Positions 48,190 through 58,600 of a stretch of 64,000 nt of DNA are shown piece by piece. Within the stretch, counting starts at the first letter, position 1. Every line of letters begins with the position of its first letter. The notes beneath the pieces are model-generated. The model was given only the letters and a program-made list of their open reading frames with translations. It did not search any database and was not told where the DNA came from. The stretch covers positions 9,224,501-9,288,500 of the forward strand of contig NC_060107.1 of assembly GCF_021155765.1 (NCBI RefSeq). Reading direction: 5' to 3'. The DNA comes from Diprion similis. Its lineage: Eukaryota; Arthropoda; Insecta; Hymenoptera; Diprionidae. The translations under genes were made by a program, and so were the position numbers.

Positions 48190-51100
48190 GTAAGTGTTCA
48201 TTCTCATAATTGTATGTGTCAAACTATTGCCTGCGCTATCAGTGACAAGTTGGTCAGAGTTAAAACTCAACTTGTTTAAATCATCCACTTTACTTTACAT
48301 GTTCTCATAAGGCCCGAAGAATCGACAGCGGTTCTTGTGTGAACTCCGAGTATCCGGCTACAATTATGTCGGCGCTGGTAATTCGACCAACAAAAAAGAC
48401 GCCCAGGGCAATGCGGCACGCGATTTTGTGAATTATCTTGTTCGCATGGCGATTGTCAATCCGAATGATATACCTGTGGATATTGGAACGCCTGCTTCTA
48501 CTACGCTTACTCCGAGCGATCTTCCTGGAGACTCGTTTGCCCCAGCGAGACCTGTTTTTCAAGATGGAATGGGCCCCAATGAAATGGGTCAGGCTTACAG
48601 ACCTTACAACGAAAGGGGACAGGGAAATTATACCTACATCGACAGGATCGCGGAACAAAAGAAAGTTGAGGAGGCAGAGGACCTGGACGTCAATGCTGGA
48701 ATTCATGGAAATTGGACAATAGAAAATGCCAAGTCCAAACTCCACCAGTTTTTGCAAACTAACAAAATTAATGCAGATTATAAATATACCCCTGTCGGTC
48801 CAGATCACACTAGGTACACTTAATGCAGTCATTCACTTTCTTCGTTATTCATTTAGTGTTATGTATGTGTACAATTTGTTCAAGAATGGAAAGGGTTATA
48901 TTTCGTACTTGTTCCAAATTTTAATCCATTTCAGCACAAAAAATGCATTGGCTAATCTCTGATATACATTTCCTTGATCAAGAGACAACCACACTTTTTT
49001 CTTTTTGCCATATATATAGACACATGTAATTGATTTTTTGTACGCAATGCTTGATGATGAAAAAGTATTTATTGTTCTTAATGCTCGACAAAATGATGGC
49101 CAGAGCAGGTGAAGTACAATTTCACTTTCGACTTGTTTCTAGTAACTGAGAATTCAGTTTGCGAAATTCACATGTACCTGTGTACGATGTGTGGCAACAA
49201 AAAAAACCGGCTCTCTCTCAACTACTTTTTGTAGTTTGTCAAGTAACTTATTAGTTCTGTATAATTTTAACGATTGATGTATTTTCAGGGCATTTCAGAC
49301 AGATCTTTGACCATAATTTGCCAAAGATTTGTAGGATTTGCTGTGAATGGAAGTTTTATACTGCGATTGTAATCAAGCTTATAGTTCAAAGCTGCAGGCA
49401 TAGAATATATCAATCATAAACTTTGACTACTTTATCATTATACTTATAATTTTTTTGTTTTAATCACTTTTGTTCATCCTTCATTTTCGCGGTGCTTGCC
49501 AATGATAAATTACCATGCCTAGTTGAAAAATAATATTAGAATTGAAAAAAAGTGTTAAAAATAATGGTGATACTCGAAGAGACCATTTTGGAGCACACCA
49601 TCAATATTTAGTGGAGGCCAGCTCACAAGCGTAGAACAAAACGCTTTTGGACAAGCCATTAAATGGAGTATTACCAAAACCTTTATTTCAATTAGGTGAT
49701 AATGGTTTTGGTGTTGTCACCTGTTGCAGCTTAAACAATGTGCTCCAATTTGGTCTCCGTTTACATCAAGTGGTAAGTTCAATGTGCAAAGCTTTTTGGC
49801 TCACTCCAATAAGTTGGCAACAAATTATTTTGTATCAAAATTCTTATTATTCAGACTTGTAATGCTTATTCGATTGGCATCATGATCTTAAATTCACAAA
49901 TATTTGTCTCTATTTAACCAATTTATTTGAGTTTGTTAAAATACTACTGATTCTTACTTGATTGTTCCTTTTCAAACATTTTTTGTATATTTATTATTCA
50001 GGAGCTTTATGGCTGAAATGACGATCTATGTGAAGAAACTTGGACGAAGTATGTACACTCAATGAGTCACATCTGATCAATTGAATTCATGTATAAAAAC
50101 TTTAATAACTGACGTGAAACATTTACAGATGTTACAGGGCGAGAAACTGGTTCAAACAAACAGACTGCATCTAAAAGCTGTGCATTGTCTCTAGTCCGAC
50201 AATTGTATCATCTCGGTATTATTGAAGCGTTCAGTGGAACGCTGAAAAAGAACAAGGAAAGTGAAAATATGAAGCCATATCCGGTTAAAATTGCACCTGA
50301 ATTGGAAACGCAGGTCCTTGAGGTTTTAGAAAGCCTCGATGTTGCCCCAATTAGCAATTTCAACCCGCCAGTAAGAGCTTAATTATTTAAATCTCTATAT
50401 ACTTTTGTGGACCTGTTATTCGTTTCAATATTCCTTTGACACATGCGATCGGCACACCTCAACAGAGTTTAATTCCAGCAGGCTCAGTCGGAAAATTCTG
50501 GGGAAATTACAAGTACCCCGTCAGGTGTATCGTTGATAACAAATCAAGTTTTGGATGATTTTATATCTTCAAAACCGCAACCAGCTGGTGTAGTCAGTTG
50601 GTCTCCGCCTCAACCGAACTGGAATCCGTGGGTTGGATGTAACATTGATGAAGGGCCTCTGGCCACAATTAGTTTGGACAAAATGTCTGAGGACATTATG
50701 CTCGATCAAAGAGATCGGCTCCAGCAGGACACGACTCTTCAAAAAACTATACAAGAAAGATCTACACTTCCTGTATTCGCCAAACGGAATGAGATCATGG
50801 CGGCAATCAACGACAACCCAGTTATCATTATCAGGGGTAATACCGGTTGTGGAAAAACTACTCAAGTTTGTCAATTCATTCTGGATGACTACATATCTTC
50901 GGGACAAGGCGCGTATTGCAGTATAGCCATCACACAGCCAAGGCGAATCTCGGCTGTGTCTGTGGCAGACCGGGTAGCAGTCGAACGGTGCGAGCCGATC
51001 GGTCAAGCTGTCGGATATTCCGTGAGGTTTGAATCCTGTCTACCCCGACCTTATGCCAGTATGATGTTCTGCACAGTCGGAGTACTCTTGAGGAAATTGG

Positions 51101-53689
51101 AAGGTGGTCTCAGAGGTGTCTCTCACGTGATAGTTGACGAGATTCACGAACGTGACGTCAATTCTGACTTCATCATGGTCGTTCTTCGTGATATGATACA
51201 CATGTACCCTGAACTAAGAGTGATATTGATGTCAGCTACTATCGACACAACTTTGTTTAGCGAATACTTCAACAAGTGTCCTGTCATTGAAATACCCGGA
51301 AGGGCATTTCCTGTGCAACAATATTTTCTGGAAGATTGCGTTCACTTGACCAATTTTGTGCCACCAGCGGACACGCGAAAGAGGAAAAATCGTGACTCTG
51401 ACGATATTCCAGGCGACGGAGACCAAGAGGAAAACTACAACAAAATTGTCAGTGGAAATTATTCTATTCAGACGAAAAATGCAATGGCACAAATGAGTGA
51501 GAAAGAAATCAGCTTTGAACTTATAGAAGCTCTGCTACAATATGTCAAAACTCAGAACATTCCTGGAGCTGTACTGATCTTCTTACCAGGATGGAATTTA
51601 ATTTTTGCTTTGATGAAGCACCTGCAACAACATCCAGCTTTTGGTGGCTCAAATTACATCATTATTCCGTTGCATTCCCAACTGCCCCGTGAGGATCAAC
51701 GCAAAGTATTTGATCCAGTACCTACAGGTGTCACAAAAATAATTCTCGCTACAAACATTGCTGAAACCTCCATCACCATTAATGACGTAGTATACGTCAT
51801 AGATTCCTGCAAAGCCAAAATGAAGCTCTTCACATCGCACAACAATATGACTAACTACGCGACAGTATGGGCTAGCAAAACTAATTTGGAACAACGAAAA
51901 GGCCGAGCAGGTCGTGTCAAGCCTGGATTCTGCTTTCACTTATGCTCTCGTGCACGATTTGAAAAAATGGACGAACACATGACTCCGGAAATGTTCAGAA
52001 CGCCTTTGCACGAACTGGCACTCAGCATAAAGTTATTGAGACTAGGAAGCATTGGACAATTTTTGTCAAAAGCAATTGAACCTCCACCGCTTGACGCAGT
52101 CATCGAGGCAGAGGTAATGTTGAGAGGTAGGTCTGTAGTGGTTATTTTTGCTTTGCATTTGAAAATGCTATGCTCATACACTGAACGAAAATTTGAATTA
52201 TCTAGAAATGAAGTGTCTGGATGCCAATGATGAACTAACGCCTCTCGGAAAAATCTTGGCTCGTTTGCCGATCGAACCACGCCTAGGCAAAATGATGATT
52301 CTCGGATGTATATTCAGAGTAGGCGATGCATTGTCTACAATGGCAGCGAACAGTACAACATTCCCAGAAGTCTACAACATGGGCCCAGACATGAGAAGAC
52401 TTTCTTATCAGCAAAAGTGGTTCGCTGGAGCCAGATACAGTGATCATGTAGCTATGCTGCACGCTTTTCAAGCGTGGGAAGAAGCTAGAGGCGGAGGAGA
52501 ATACGCCGAACAGGCCTTTTGTGATTCAAAGAACTTAAGCTTACCCACGCTTAGGGTTACCTGGGAGGCGAAGGTATGCATTTCTTCAGTCTGTATTTCA
52601 GACTATGTTTGAAATCCTATCGAGCACAGAATATAGGTGAACATGTCAAAGTTTTGTAAAACTATCTTTTTTTTCCATAGAATCAACTGCAAGCTCTTTT
52701 ACAAAGCACTGGTTTTCCCGAAGAAACATTGTGCCCGACACCATTGAACTATCAGGCTGGTTCTGATGTTCGTCTTGATACGATTACCGCACTGCTATGC
52801 ATGGGTCTCTATCCAAATGTTTGTTTTCATAAAGAGAAACGAAAGGTTCTTACAATGGAATCCAAGTCTGCACTGATTCACAAGACATCCGTTAATTGTA
52901 GCAACTTTGAGCAAAACTTCCCATTCCCGTTCTTCGTCTTCGGCGAGAAGGTAACAATTTACTCCATCACCGAATATTTTCACATACAAGTATACTGCAT
53001 ATATTGTAATAATTAAAAAAAACAAAATACTAGATCAGAACTCGGGCAGTCTCCTGCAAGCAGATGACAATGGTGTCGCCTATTCATCTGCTGCTATTTG
53101 GTTCTCGCCGAGTAGAATATGTCGATAGCGTAGTGCGGTTAGACAACTGGATAAACTTAGATATGAAGCCGGAAACAGCAGCGGCTATTGTTGCGCTAAG
53201 ACCAGCCTTGGAAAGCTTGGTAATTAGAGCCAGCAAAGATCCGGAAACGATTTTGGAGCTAAGTCCTGTCGAAGAGAAGGTATAAACAAATTTCTAAATG
53301 ATTTCATAAGACGTAATCAAGTCGTGACGTTATTTTGAATTTATGTTAAACAGGTATTGATAGTGATCAAGGCTCTCTGCGGGATGAACGCCTGCCGCTT
53401 TGAAATGGATCAGATAACTGGCGGAGGCTTCCAATCTCGCAGACCACCGAGAGGACACTCAACTGGCTTTGGTTCTGGAGGTGGTAACAGACCGCCGCCG
53501 CCAAAAATGATGCGTGGAGGTGGTTTTCACGGAGATAGAGGCGGGAGTTTTGGTCGCGGTGGTGAAAACAATTACGGTGGCGGAGGTGGAGGCTATGGTG
53601 CTCCGGGACGCAGTGGGTACAATGGCAGAGGAGGAGGTGGTTTCAGAGGCAGAGGAAACTGGGGCGGTGGATACCGTGGCGGATACTAA
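48111..53689 (+). CDS. mle: Maleless / DHX9 RNA helicase
   Basis: Nine coding exons: 48111-48189, 48312-48813, 50002-50048, 50129-50370, 50479-52126, 52206-52573, 52681-52950, 53034-53279, 53354-53689; 3738 nt, about 1245 residues, close to the family length of about 1270-1290. It is a nuclear ATP-dependent helicase that unwinds dsRNA and RNA:DNA hybrids. In Drosophila it remodels roX RNA for dosage compensation. Seen in order: dsRBD1 (1-74, STNKKDAQ motif); dsRBD2 (about 170-255); the WNPW transactivation element (Trp331, Trp338, Trp341); Walker A GNTGCGKT (410-417); DEIH (510-513); SAT (542-544); [17 protein letters not shown] (762-769); the helicase-associated and OB-fold region; and a Gly/Arg-rich tail from about 1157. 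All helicase motifs are intact. The start is the MGD methionine expected for the family. Confidence 0.97.
48312..48813 (+). CDS. mle: mle coding exon 2
   Basis: Acceptor CTCATAAG. It encodes the rest of dsRBD1, a linker, and the first part of dsRBD2 up to GPDHTR. The donor AG|GTACAC is weak, but phase and homology require it. Confidence 0.93.
48814..50001 (+). other. mle intron 2
   Basis: 1.2 kb, the largest mle intron. It holds an unusual 71-codon open frame at 49647-49862 with an acceptor/donor pair inside (49730-49772) whose phase does not fit mle. Nothing else is recognised. Confidence 0.6.
50002..50048 (+). CDS. mle: mle coding exon 3 (47 nt)
   Basis: A small exon encoding [15 protein letters not shown] of dsRBD2, with acceptor TTATTATTCAG and donor A|GTATGT. 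Phase matches both sides. Confidence 0.93.
50129..50370 (+). CDS. mle: mle coding exon 4
   Basis: It completes dsRBD2 ([20 protein letters not shown]) and a linker. Acceptor ATTTACAG, donor GTAAGA, phase 0. Confidence 0.95.
50479..52126 (+). CDS. mle: mle coding exon 5 (helicase core)
   Basis: It carries WNPW, Walker A, DEIH, SAT and motifs IV to VI. The acceptor is a tandem CAGCAG, so the first Gln codon may be skipped. The donor is AGAG|GTAGGT at 52127; an earlier in-frame GTAATG at 52114 would drop conserved residues. Confidence 0.95.
52206..52573 (+). CDS. mle: mle coding exon 6
   Basis: Acceptor TTATCTAG, donor AAG|GTATGC. It encodes [15 protein letters not shown] and the winged-helix/ratchet region. 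Confidence 0.95.
52681..52950 (+). CDS. mle: mle coding exon 7
   Basis: Acceptor TTTTTTCCATAG. 90 codons including [15 protein letters not shown] and FPFFVFGEK of the OB-fold region. Donor GTAACA. Confidence 0.95.
53034..53279 (+). CDS. mle: mle coding exon 8
   Basis: Acceptor AAATACTAG. It encodes [20 protein letters not shown] and the end of the conserved core. Donor GTATAA. Confidence 0.93.
53354..53689 (+). CDS. mle: mle coding exon 9, RGG tail and stop
   Basis: Acceptor TGTTAAACAG. After 22 residues of core it becomes Gly-, Arg- and Tyr-rich with repeated GGG and RGR units, ending GGYRGGY. In DHX9 such a tail binds nucleic acid and is arginine-methylated. Confidence 0.95.
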   Translation, partial: VLIVIKALCGMNACRFEMDQITGGGFQSRRPPRGHSTGFGSGGGNRPPPPKMMRGGGFHGDRGGSFGRGGENNYGGGGGGYGAPGRSGYNGRGGGGFRGRGNWGGGYRGGY

Positions 53690-53877
53690 CGAGTATTAAT
53701 TTATCGCAGTACAATATACATCACTTAATTTTAAATCGAGTCAAGCGTTATCACGCGATAATGATGATAAGGCTACAATGTAAGCCACATTAACAAAGTA
53801 GGTAATTCATAATTAGTCAGTGAGTGCTTATGTCACACTTGATGTAATGAAGTTATACATGAGATCGAATCTTTCTG

Positions 53878-53883
53878 AATAAA
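53878..53883 (+). terminator. mle: mle polyadenylation signal
   Basis: AATAAA 189 bp past the mle stop codon, within a T- and A-rich context. Confidence 0.7.
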
Positions 53884-53899
53884 GAAAGAATTATTCAAA

Positions 53900-55332
53900 A
53901 CAAGTACTCGAATCTTGTAAATGTTTACAAGCTTTTATTTATGGACTAAAAGTGGTTTCCAGTCAAGTTTTAAAGTCTGCGCTCTTCACGAAAATGGGTT
54001 CTAACATAAGTTTGTACAGTTAACGGTACATCCTTATCAAACACGTGAAGCTAAACATCATCCCTGCTAATTATGATTGCAACTTTTGAAGAGGTGAGTT
54101 CAATCAGTCGCACTTTTTCCATAGTATTTAAAAAACTGAATACGTTGTATAATTGTATCTGGCTATTGAGATTATTGAAATAAATAAATATCTGTGAAGG
54201 GACATGAAAGAAGGGTATTCAATGGGCGTACATGCGATATTGCCGATCAAGGGATTACGTATTTTAGTTCGTACGATCAGAGCCATCTAGACGAAGTAAT
54301 TTTGTTGCTCTTTGTACTACGTACCGTAATAAATTGCAGTGGGGAAGTGGCGAAAAATGGCGATGACCCGTCACTCTGAAAATCGTCGATACTGACGGGG
54401 GGAGTAAACGAGCAAATGTCTCGAGTTCGGTTATAATATTAAGAAAGAAAAATGACCTGTGCGGTTGACGGGTAACATATTTGAGTGGTGAATCGGTGTT
54501 ACATCGTGTGGTGGTCGTTTGGGTCAGATCCAAAGTCGAAACTGGTGGTTGCGAAACGTCACAGAACAACCCATACAAGGCAAGCAGGCGCACGTTTGGC
54601 GTAGATTATGGATATTTTCTCTCTCTCTTTCTCTCTCTCTCTCCCTAATAGATTACAGGTAACCTCATTCGTAAATGTGTTTAAGGGCACGCAAGAAACA
54701 TCCTGGACTATCATGAATCACCAGGAATATATCTCCAATCTATGTTTCCCCTTCTTTTCCTTATTTATTCTGCTAGGTTAGGTCTCTGACACTTGATGTT
54801 GATTGAACGAGACAAAATTGAACACGACATTTTCTACCTCAAGAATGTACAACTGTGTGCTATAACTGTATTACACTCGTTACATACGCGCCTAGATTAT
54901 AAAAGAACGTTCATTCTACGCTTTTCTTTTAAATCCTAGCTTCGTGTGTGGAAAAAACATACGCAATTTTATCGTGACAGTTGCACACAGACATGTGCCA
55001 GCACTGCTGCTGTCCGTACATTTAACGCAATTCAACGTTATTACCATACGTGAGACACGATACTTTTATCAACGACAACTTGTTATCTCTTAATGTAATA
55101 AAATTGTGGATTTTCCTCTTGGTAAAACAGTTGAAATAACTCTACATGTCAATCCCAAGAGAAGGATAAATTAATCGCGTTTATACCCTTGAATTTTTCT
55201 CTACTTTTTTTTAATCGATTATAATTCTTTTTACAGATATTAAATGTCAATTTGTTGAAAGATATGAGTATACAGATACAATTGTGTTCCAGAACAGAGG
55301 TATGAATTAACAAAGTCATAATTTAATTTCAG
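53900..55332 (+). other. Intergenic DNA and 5' region of syd
   Basis: It contains a TC microsatellite at 54616-54643 and a possible non-coding first exon ending ATTACAG|GTAACC at about 54659. The acceptor for the first coding exon is at 55331-55332. No other gene is seen. Confidence 0.5.
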
Positions 55333-55358
55333 GACCCGTCGGTGTAATCGGCTTAAAA

Positions 55359-55652
55359 ATGGATCAGGAAACTGTGTATGGAACGCACGAGGACAGTCAT
55401 GTTGTTATGTCGGAGAAGGTACAGTCTCTGGCTGGCAGTATTTACCAGGAATTTGAACGTATGATTGCGCGTTACGACGAAGATGTCGTCAAAGAACTGA
55501 TGCCCCTTCTAGTCAATGTGTTGGAATGCTTGGATCTTGCATATACCGAAAATCAAGAACACGAGGTTGAATTGGAATTATTGCGGGAGGACAACGAACA
55601 GCTCGTCACTCAGTATGAGAGAGAAAAACAGCTCAGAAAAACTTCGGATCAG
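55359..55652 (+). CDS. syd: syd coding exon 1
   Basis: 98 codons from [14 protein letters not shown], covering most of RH1. Donor CAG|GTATAA. Confidence 0.93.
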
Positions 55653-58600
55653 GTATAAGGACCAACAATCATTATCCTTAATTACTTTTTTTTTATGGTA
55701 TTTTTGAGTTGATCTAACGAGTGGTTTGACGGCACACTGCAATTTTTGTGAAAATTCTTATTTTACAGAAACTATTAGAATTGGAGGATGTAGCTGAGGA
55801 TGAGAGGAAGGAACTGCTATCAAAGATCGATAGCCTGGAGTCAATTGTTCGAATGTTGGAATTGAAGACTAAAAATTCCCACGACCACGGTACAAATGCC
55901 AAAGTCATCTCCAGTCCATCCCCTCACAGAACCTTCCCCTACAGTAGAGTAGACTGTTTTCTGTTTTGATTTTATATACATGTTATACTATACTTGTTTA
56001 TTGGTTTTTCTTTTTATTTCTTTATTTTTACCTGGTTCTTGGGCATTATTTTGATGGGCCTCTTTATGTTTGTCACTTTTATCATAAAGCATGATTTGTT
56101 TCTGTTTTTAGTCCTTTATTTAGACACGCCTGTCTCTCTGTCTATTTGCCATTACAAATTTTTCTGGTGGAAATTATATGTCGAACTTATTTTTAAATAA
56201 AAGTTCACTAGAGATACGTATTTTCTTTTGAATAGTATAACAAAACATATCCATCGCCATTTTCTTGAATTGATACGTACAGTTTAGAAAGCAAAGCAAC
56301 TAAAGTCAATTTACCTGTGCAAGTAAAAATTTTTTTTCTATTCGTTAAAATGAATTTTATGAGATATAATATGCTTTGTACATACGCCGTTAAGTATAGT
56401 ATTAATTACCTAAGTATCAATTAACACCAGAAAAGTATTTCTACGATGCTTAGGTGGGGTGGGTAAAGTCTGTTTCAATTCAAACTTACAGTCAAAGAAT
56501 ATTTTGTACACGTTTAATTGTGTATTTAAATGGTCAAAATATTTTCAAAGACAGAGCAGATGCTTGCTAGAAATTAACTGATCCAAAAATATTGATACTT
56601 TTTTTTCTAGTAGGTGTAAATTGAATCTGCAGAGTACAAAAATTTCGACTTTGCATCAAATTATTTAACATCTTGTTACCTCCACGACTCCCAAAGAAAT
56701 CTAGTTTCTAACATTCGCCATGTGTCAACAATCATATGCAATCTGATAGTATAGAATACCAACAGAATACTTAAAAAAAAATAACATATTTCAAAGTGAT
56801 TCTGTACTTTACGTTTATCTGCAAAAATTTTCAAATTTTTCATTATTTTTTTTCAACAGATTTCCTAATGTGAGGAATTCTTGTTTTCTCGTACAAATTG
56901 AAAGACGGAATAATTATTCATAAAATCATCCTGTTGTAGATTTACAATTACACAATACCTACTTGCTGTTCCCAGGGCATCATGGTCCGCATTCATTCGC
57001 ATTTATTTCATTAGTCTTTTTTATCAATTGACCATTTTCATTATGCTATGAACGTTTTGTCACTTGTACATTCGCAAACAAAGCTTGTATGCAGCAAAAT
57101 CATGTATAGATGTCTCGTACAATGAGGAGTCATAACATAAAATTTAAATTGTAAACTGTTGAATGGATTAAGAAAATTTGCATCGTGGTATTTCGTTCCT
57201 TATTTTAGTTGTCCGTCTTGAGGAAAAGGAGTCTGAGATGAAGCGTGAATATTCTCGATTGCACGAACGTTACACAGAGTTATTCAAGACACATGTAGAT
57301 TACATGGAACGTACCAAAATGTTGGTTGGAAGTACAGAGAGATTAGAAAATACCACCGGTGCTCGAGGTCCTTCCCGCTTACCTTCGCTAGGATTAGCCC
57401 ATATGTCTCGAAGTTCTGGCCCCTTGAGCTACGGATTTCAAAGTTTGGAAGCAAGTATAAATGCTGATGACGGTCAGGAAGAAAGTCCACCTAGCGGAGC
57501 TAGCCTTAGAGCAGAAATGTTGGATAGCAGTAACGAAGCAGCTATACAAACTTCGGACAAAAGCCAGCTCACAGATCAACCCTTACAAGAAAACAAAACT
57601 ACTGCAATTTCGAGACGTAAGTTGAATACGCGGTACACAAAAAAAACGTACATTTTCAGAAAAGTATCCACGATTTCATAGTATTTTTCTTTTTCCATAT
57701 GCATTCTTCTCTTGGATTATTCATAGGGATTAAAAGAAATGTTTCTTCTAACAGTACACCATTCAAATTAAAATCCCAACTGTGCTTCTCTATTAGATTG
57801 ACAGATTCTACAATTACAGATTACCTGCAAGGTTTACTACCAGGCTTTCAATTATTGATTACCTCGCTTTTTTAACGTGGAAACACGTAAAAACTTTGCT
57901 TTAAAATGTCGGGAAGATACTAATAATTATCATACAGCTGTCAACAATTAGCGAACGAACTACGAATAAACGCTTTATATGTGCAGAGGAAAGTCCAGAA
58001 ACAGAAATGCCACCAGTAATTGTAACGCCGACAACACCTAGCGGTCCAGAAAAGATTGCCACAACTCCAAGCGGAAGAACAAGAACGGATAAAGAACAAC
58101 GAAGTGGAAACACTTTATATCAGGAACTCAGTTTTCAGGATGCGGATGCACTCGGTGAAATGGACGAAGGTGCAGATATCACTGGTAATATGAAAGAAAT
58201 ATGTAAACATCTTGCTAAAGATCGTTGACAATATTTGAGTATTGAACGAAAACCAAGATCAATTGTAAATGTAACAAATGCAATTCTTAAAAAAAAAATC
58301 AATTTGATTTGTTCTTGTTGCAGGGAGCTGGGTACATCCAGGAGAATACGCTTCCTCGGGTATGTTTGTAACAATATTTCTCCACATGATATATTTTTCC
58401 GTTTATTTTCGTGCCGTCTATTGTTCGCATTCAAAGAATTGTAGCAACTGCGTAATGATATAAATTATCATTACCTCCTCATCTGAGCCCATGGATCGAA
58501 ATTCAATTGTTACATTGGATGTAGTGGTCGCATCTTGTTGTATTTACACAGCTGTTGTACCATAATTTGTTTTCCGAAGCATTGAAATGATCATATATAC

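Noticed and set aside
49050-49155. Possible C/D-box snoRNA in mle intron 2 (TGATGATGA and CTGA).
   Set aside because: The boxes are about 100 bp apart with no terminal stem and no recognised guide; such motifs are frequent by chance.
55890-55969. Read-through end of syd exon 2 as a short isoform.
   Set aside because: The donor is good and the downstream exon restores family sequence; no evidence favours the truncated form.
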